The translations under genes and the position numbers were made by a program. From the NCBI RefSeq assembly GCF_025345615.1, contig NZ_JAODWD010000005.1:186001-250000 (forward strand): a stretch of DNA of 64,000 bases. The letters run 5' to 3'. Origin of the DNA: Mycobacterium deserti (lineage in GTDB: Bacteria > Actinomycetota > Actinomycetes > Mycobacteriales > Mycobacteriaceae). Numbering within the stretch: the stretch's first letter is position 1; every line of letters starts with the position of its first letter. A model generated the notes under the pieces. That model saw nothing but the letters and a program-made list of their open reading frames with translations. It was not told the origin of the DNA and searched no databases. Positions 61,699-64,000 of the stretch are shown here, piece by piece.

Positions 61699-62882
61699 CG
61701 GACGCGGTGCCGCGCAACCTCGGGAACGTCGCCAAAACCCTTGTGTCGATGTTCTGGATCTACGGGACCCGGGGACTCGGCCTGCTGTGGGCCACGGCCC
61801 TGATCGGGCACGTCGGCATCAGCGACTACGGCCTCTACGGCATGGCCGTCGCGCTCAACGCGATCGTCGGGCCGTCACTGGACAATCCGTTCTCGGTGCG
61901 GGCGATCCGCGAGTCCGAAGATCGGTTTCTCGCGGAACGGACGGCGCGTTTTCTGCTCGGGGTGACGCTGATCACGGCGGGCCTGCTGCTGCTCACGGTC
62001 AGCTACGTGGCCGGGTTCGGGATCATCGTCGCCGGCGGCGAGATCACTCTGAACGTGCTCAAGAGCCGCGTCGCCCGCGACGGTCATCCGCATCTGTTCT
62101 GGCGGATGGACACGGCCAGGCAGGCCACCGGAGTCGGCATCGGCACGGCGTACCTGTTCCTCGCGCCGGATCCGTCGCTGACCACCGCCAGCCTGCTCTA
62201 CTGCACCCCCTACGTGGTCATCGTCGCGCTCGCGGCCAGGGCCGTGCGCGGACATCGACCCGGGCTGCCGGGCAACCCGCGACTCATGGCGGCCCTGACG
62301 GGCGAACTACTGGGCACCGCACTGTATCTGCAGGGCGACGTGCTGCTGCTCGGCGTGCTCACCAACACCACCACCGTCGGCTACTACACCCTGACGTGGG
62401 TGGTGTGCGCCGCGGTCGCGGCACTGGGCCAGTCCTTCGGCATGAGCTTTCACGAGAAGCTGCGCAACGCCGACGGCGACGTCTCCGCGGGACCGCGACT
62501 GCGACTGACCCTGCTTCTGGCTGCCGCGGGCGGCACCCTGGTGCTCACCGTCGGGCTGGTGATGTTCTTCTGGCCGACGGCAAGGGAACTGGCGGTCGCG
62601 ATGATGATCATGTCGATCTTCGCCGCGCTGCGCGTCGTCGTGTCGGTGTTCCAGGTCGTCCTCACCACGCAACGGCGCGACCTGTTCCGGCTCACGGCGG
62701 CGTTCGCCCTGGTTCCGGTGAAGTTCGGTCTGGTCGCCGCGCTGTCGTTCGCCGGTGCCGTCGGTGCGGCGATCTCGACGTCGGTCACCGACGCGCTGCT
62801 GCTCATCTGCTTCTCGATCGCGCTGTACCGGCCCAGGAAGCCGGCGCCCGGCGCCGCAGGACCGGCGCCTGAACTCAAGTGA
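61695..62882 (+). CDS. Wzx-like polysaccharide flippase
   Basis: This 395-residue membrane protein has about ten to twelve hydrophobic segments, from LVSMFWIYGTRGLGLLWATA to VTDALLLICFSIALY, and the MOP-superfamily layout of polysaccharide flippases. It probably moves lipid-linked repeat units across the membrane. Start ATG 61695. Its end overlaps the convergent glycoside hydrolase by 8 nt. No Wzy polymerase is visible in the window. Confidence 0.8.
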   Translation: MTDAVPRNLGNVAKTLVSMFWIYGTRGLGLLWATALIGHVGISDYGLYGMAVALNAIVGPSLDNPFSVRAIRESEDRFLAERTARFLLGVTLITAGLLLLTVSYVAGFGIIVAGGEITLNVLKSRVARDGHPHLFWRMDTARQATGVGIGTAYLFLAPDPSLTTASLLYCTPYVVIVALAARAVRGHRPGLPGNPRLMAALTGELLGTALYLQGDVLLLGVLTNTTTVGYYTLTWVVCAAVAALGQSFGMSFHEKLRNADGDVSAGPRLRLTLLLAAAGGTLVLTVGLVMFFWPTARELAVAMMIMSIFAALRVVVSVFQVVLTTQRRDLFRLTAAFALVPVKFGLVAALSFAGAVGAAISTSVTDALLLICFSIALYRPRKPAPGAAGPAPELK

Positions 62883-64000
62883 CGTAGACCTTGAAACCGA
62901 TCCACGGCTGCCACGTGATGTAGCCGCGCTGGAAGTTCACCCGGTTCATTCCGTTGACGTAGGTCTCGTCGCTGGTCGCCAGCCCCAGCTCGGGCCGCCA
63001 CGCCTGGGCGAAGCCGACGCTCGCCCAGTGCGCACCCGTCGCCTCCGACCACCAGACCCGGAAGTCGTTCGCGGCATCGAAGTCCTGCCAGCCGTTGGCG
63101 AAAGGCGTCGTCGGAATCCCCTTGCGGGCCAACGCGACCGCCGCGACAGGCCGGGGCGACGACTTCATCCCCGACGGCGTCTCGAACAGGGTGTTGACGG
63201 TACGCACCTGGGCCCAGACCGTCGGCATGGCCCGGAAGACGGGGCTGAGTACCGTGCCGTGCGCTGAGTCGGTCACCGCGGCGAAGCGTCCGAACTCCGG
63301 CGACTTGGCCGGGCCGGCGGGAATGGCGAACTGCAGGGCCTGCTGCGCGGGCTTGGACGTCCAGTTCGTGCGCAACAACCCGAACGTGTCCTGGTCGGTC
63401 GTGCTTCCGGACTTGCGATCCCGGGTGGTGTACAGATACAGCGGCCCGGTGTAAGGCAGCTCCTGCCACTTGGTCCACATCTCTTTGAGGAAAGCGGTCT
63501 GGCCGGCCTCGTCGACGACGGAGGTGGGCTGCCCGTACTCCGTCGCCCAGATCTTCTTGGCGGAGTCGCCGTTGGCCACCATGATCTGACGCATGTCCAT
63601 CAGCTGCTGCGCCGGCGAATTGACAACGGGGACACCGTCGGAGAACTTCAGGTGGTAGTGGTAGGGGTGGAACGACAGCGCATCCATGAAGTCTCCCGCG
63701 CCCGCGTCGTACATGCCCTGGACGAACCGCACCGGGTTCATGGTGAAGTTGCCCCAGTCGACCACCGAGCCGACCACGCCGCCGATGACCGTGGCACTGG
63801 AGTCGACGGCCTTGATCCGTGGGTACGCCTCCCGTAGCAGCTGGGTGTAGCCGGCGGGATCGGGTGTCGGAGTGTAGAACTGGGCCGAGTTCGGCTCGTT
63901 CCAGATCTCGTAGGCGGAGATCTTGCCCTTGTATCGGGTCGCGACTTTGGCGGCGAACTCCCCGTATACGGCCGGCGAGGCGGGCCTGCCGCTGATGGGC
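62875..64000 (-). CDS. Glycoside hydrolase (GH39/GH5-like clan A), start outside window
   Basis: The frame is open to the right edge, so at least 375 residues are visible and the N-terminus is missing. The acid/base motif is YEIWNEPN (about 63890-63910), and a likely nucleophile is in KKIWATEYGQP (about 63530). HPYHYH and LYTTRDRKSGSTTDQDTFGLL also fit clan A beta-barrel glycosidases. It may trim or release the glycan made by this locus. Secretion cannot be judged without the N-terminus. Confidence 0.8.
   Translation of the reverse strand, partial: PISGRPASPAVYGEFAAKVATRYKGKISAYEIWNEPNSAQFYTPTPDPAGYTQLLREAYPRIKAVDSSATVIGGVVGSVVDWGNFTMNPVRFVQGMYDAGAGDFMDALSFHPYHYHLKFSDGVPVVNSPAQQLMDMRQIMVANGDSAKKIWATEYGQPTSVVDEAGQTAFLKEMWTKWQELPYTGPLYLYTTRDRKSGSTTDQDTFGLLRTNWTSKPAQQALQFAIPAGPAKSPEFGRFAAVTDSAHGTVLSPVFRAMPTVWAQVRTVNTLFETPSGMKSSPRPVAAVALARKGIPTTPFANGWQDFDAANDFRVWWSEATGAHWASVGFAQAWRPELGLATSDETYVNGMNRVNFQRGYITWQPWIGFKVYVT

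Overview
The window comes from a fast-growing, pigmented Mycobacterium (Mycolicibacterium type). It is GC-rich, uses many GTG/TTG starts and ATGA/GTGA gene overlaps, and follows a recognisable mycobacterial backbone. In M. tuberculosis terms (recalled locus names, not searched) the order is a reductase/desA3 pair, then nei, lhr, a TetR regulator, pcd, the Rv3292-like gene, lrpA, lat, a Rv3289c-like membrane protein, usfY, rsbW, sigF, accA3, sufE, sseA, maf, accE5 and accD5. Several accessory blocks are inserted into that backbone.

Layout. 0-8.2 kb: end of an electron-transfer reductase with the acyl-CoA desaturase DesA3, then the minus-strand tetR-lhr-nei repair group. 8.2-18.9 kb: a carotenoid block, crtE-crtI-crtB-crtYc-crtYd-crtT-crtU-Rieske, with two small stress-type genes, idi and a MerR/CarH-like regulator nearby. 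The pathway should run from GGPP through phytoene, lycopene and beta-carotene to an aromatic carotenoid of the isorenieratene (leprotene) type. 19-28.5 kb: lysine catabolism (pcd, a 2-oxoadipate dioxygenase/decarboxylase, lrpA, lat), with a 1487-residue CtpI-like P-type ATPase inserted between lrpA and lat. 28.5-36.5 kb: a SigF neighbourhood with usfY, rsbW, sigF and a STAS-domain protein, interleaved with a CsbD-like protein, small proteins, a glycosyltransferase and topoisomerase IB. 36.8-43.8 kb: a MobA-like transferase, accA3, a REP13E12-type gene split by a 1.2-kb insert, sufE and sseA. 44-49.9 kb and 54.8-64 kb: two halves of a polysaccharide locus (three paralogous hexapeptide acyltransferases, four glycosyltransferases, sugar-nucleotide enzymes, a methyltransferase, a flippase and a glycoside hydrolase). 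These flank a TetR/PhyH pair, a PGRS-type secreted protein without a PE domain, and the conserved maf-accE5-accD5 group.

Regulation visible in the sequence. Near-consensus SigF promoters (CGTTT or GGTTT, 16-17 bp, GGGTA) lie in front of the gene that leads into the carotenoid block, usfY, the glycosyltransferase, a 65-residue protein, a 54-residue membrane protein, the Rv3289c-like gene and rsbW-sigF. The general-stress sigma factor therefore appears to control its own neighbourhood and possibly pigment. Several regulators (lrpA, lat, the PAS-ANTAR protein, the second TetR) have a TANNNT -10 box 6-7 nt before the start codon, as expected for leaderless mRNAs.

Most noteworthy are the dense SigF promoter island, the split REP13E12 gene, the CarH-like regulator with altered cobalamin motifs, the PE-less PGRS protein, and the uncharacterised glycan locus with tandem acyltransferase-glycosyltransferase duplication.
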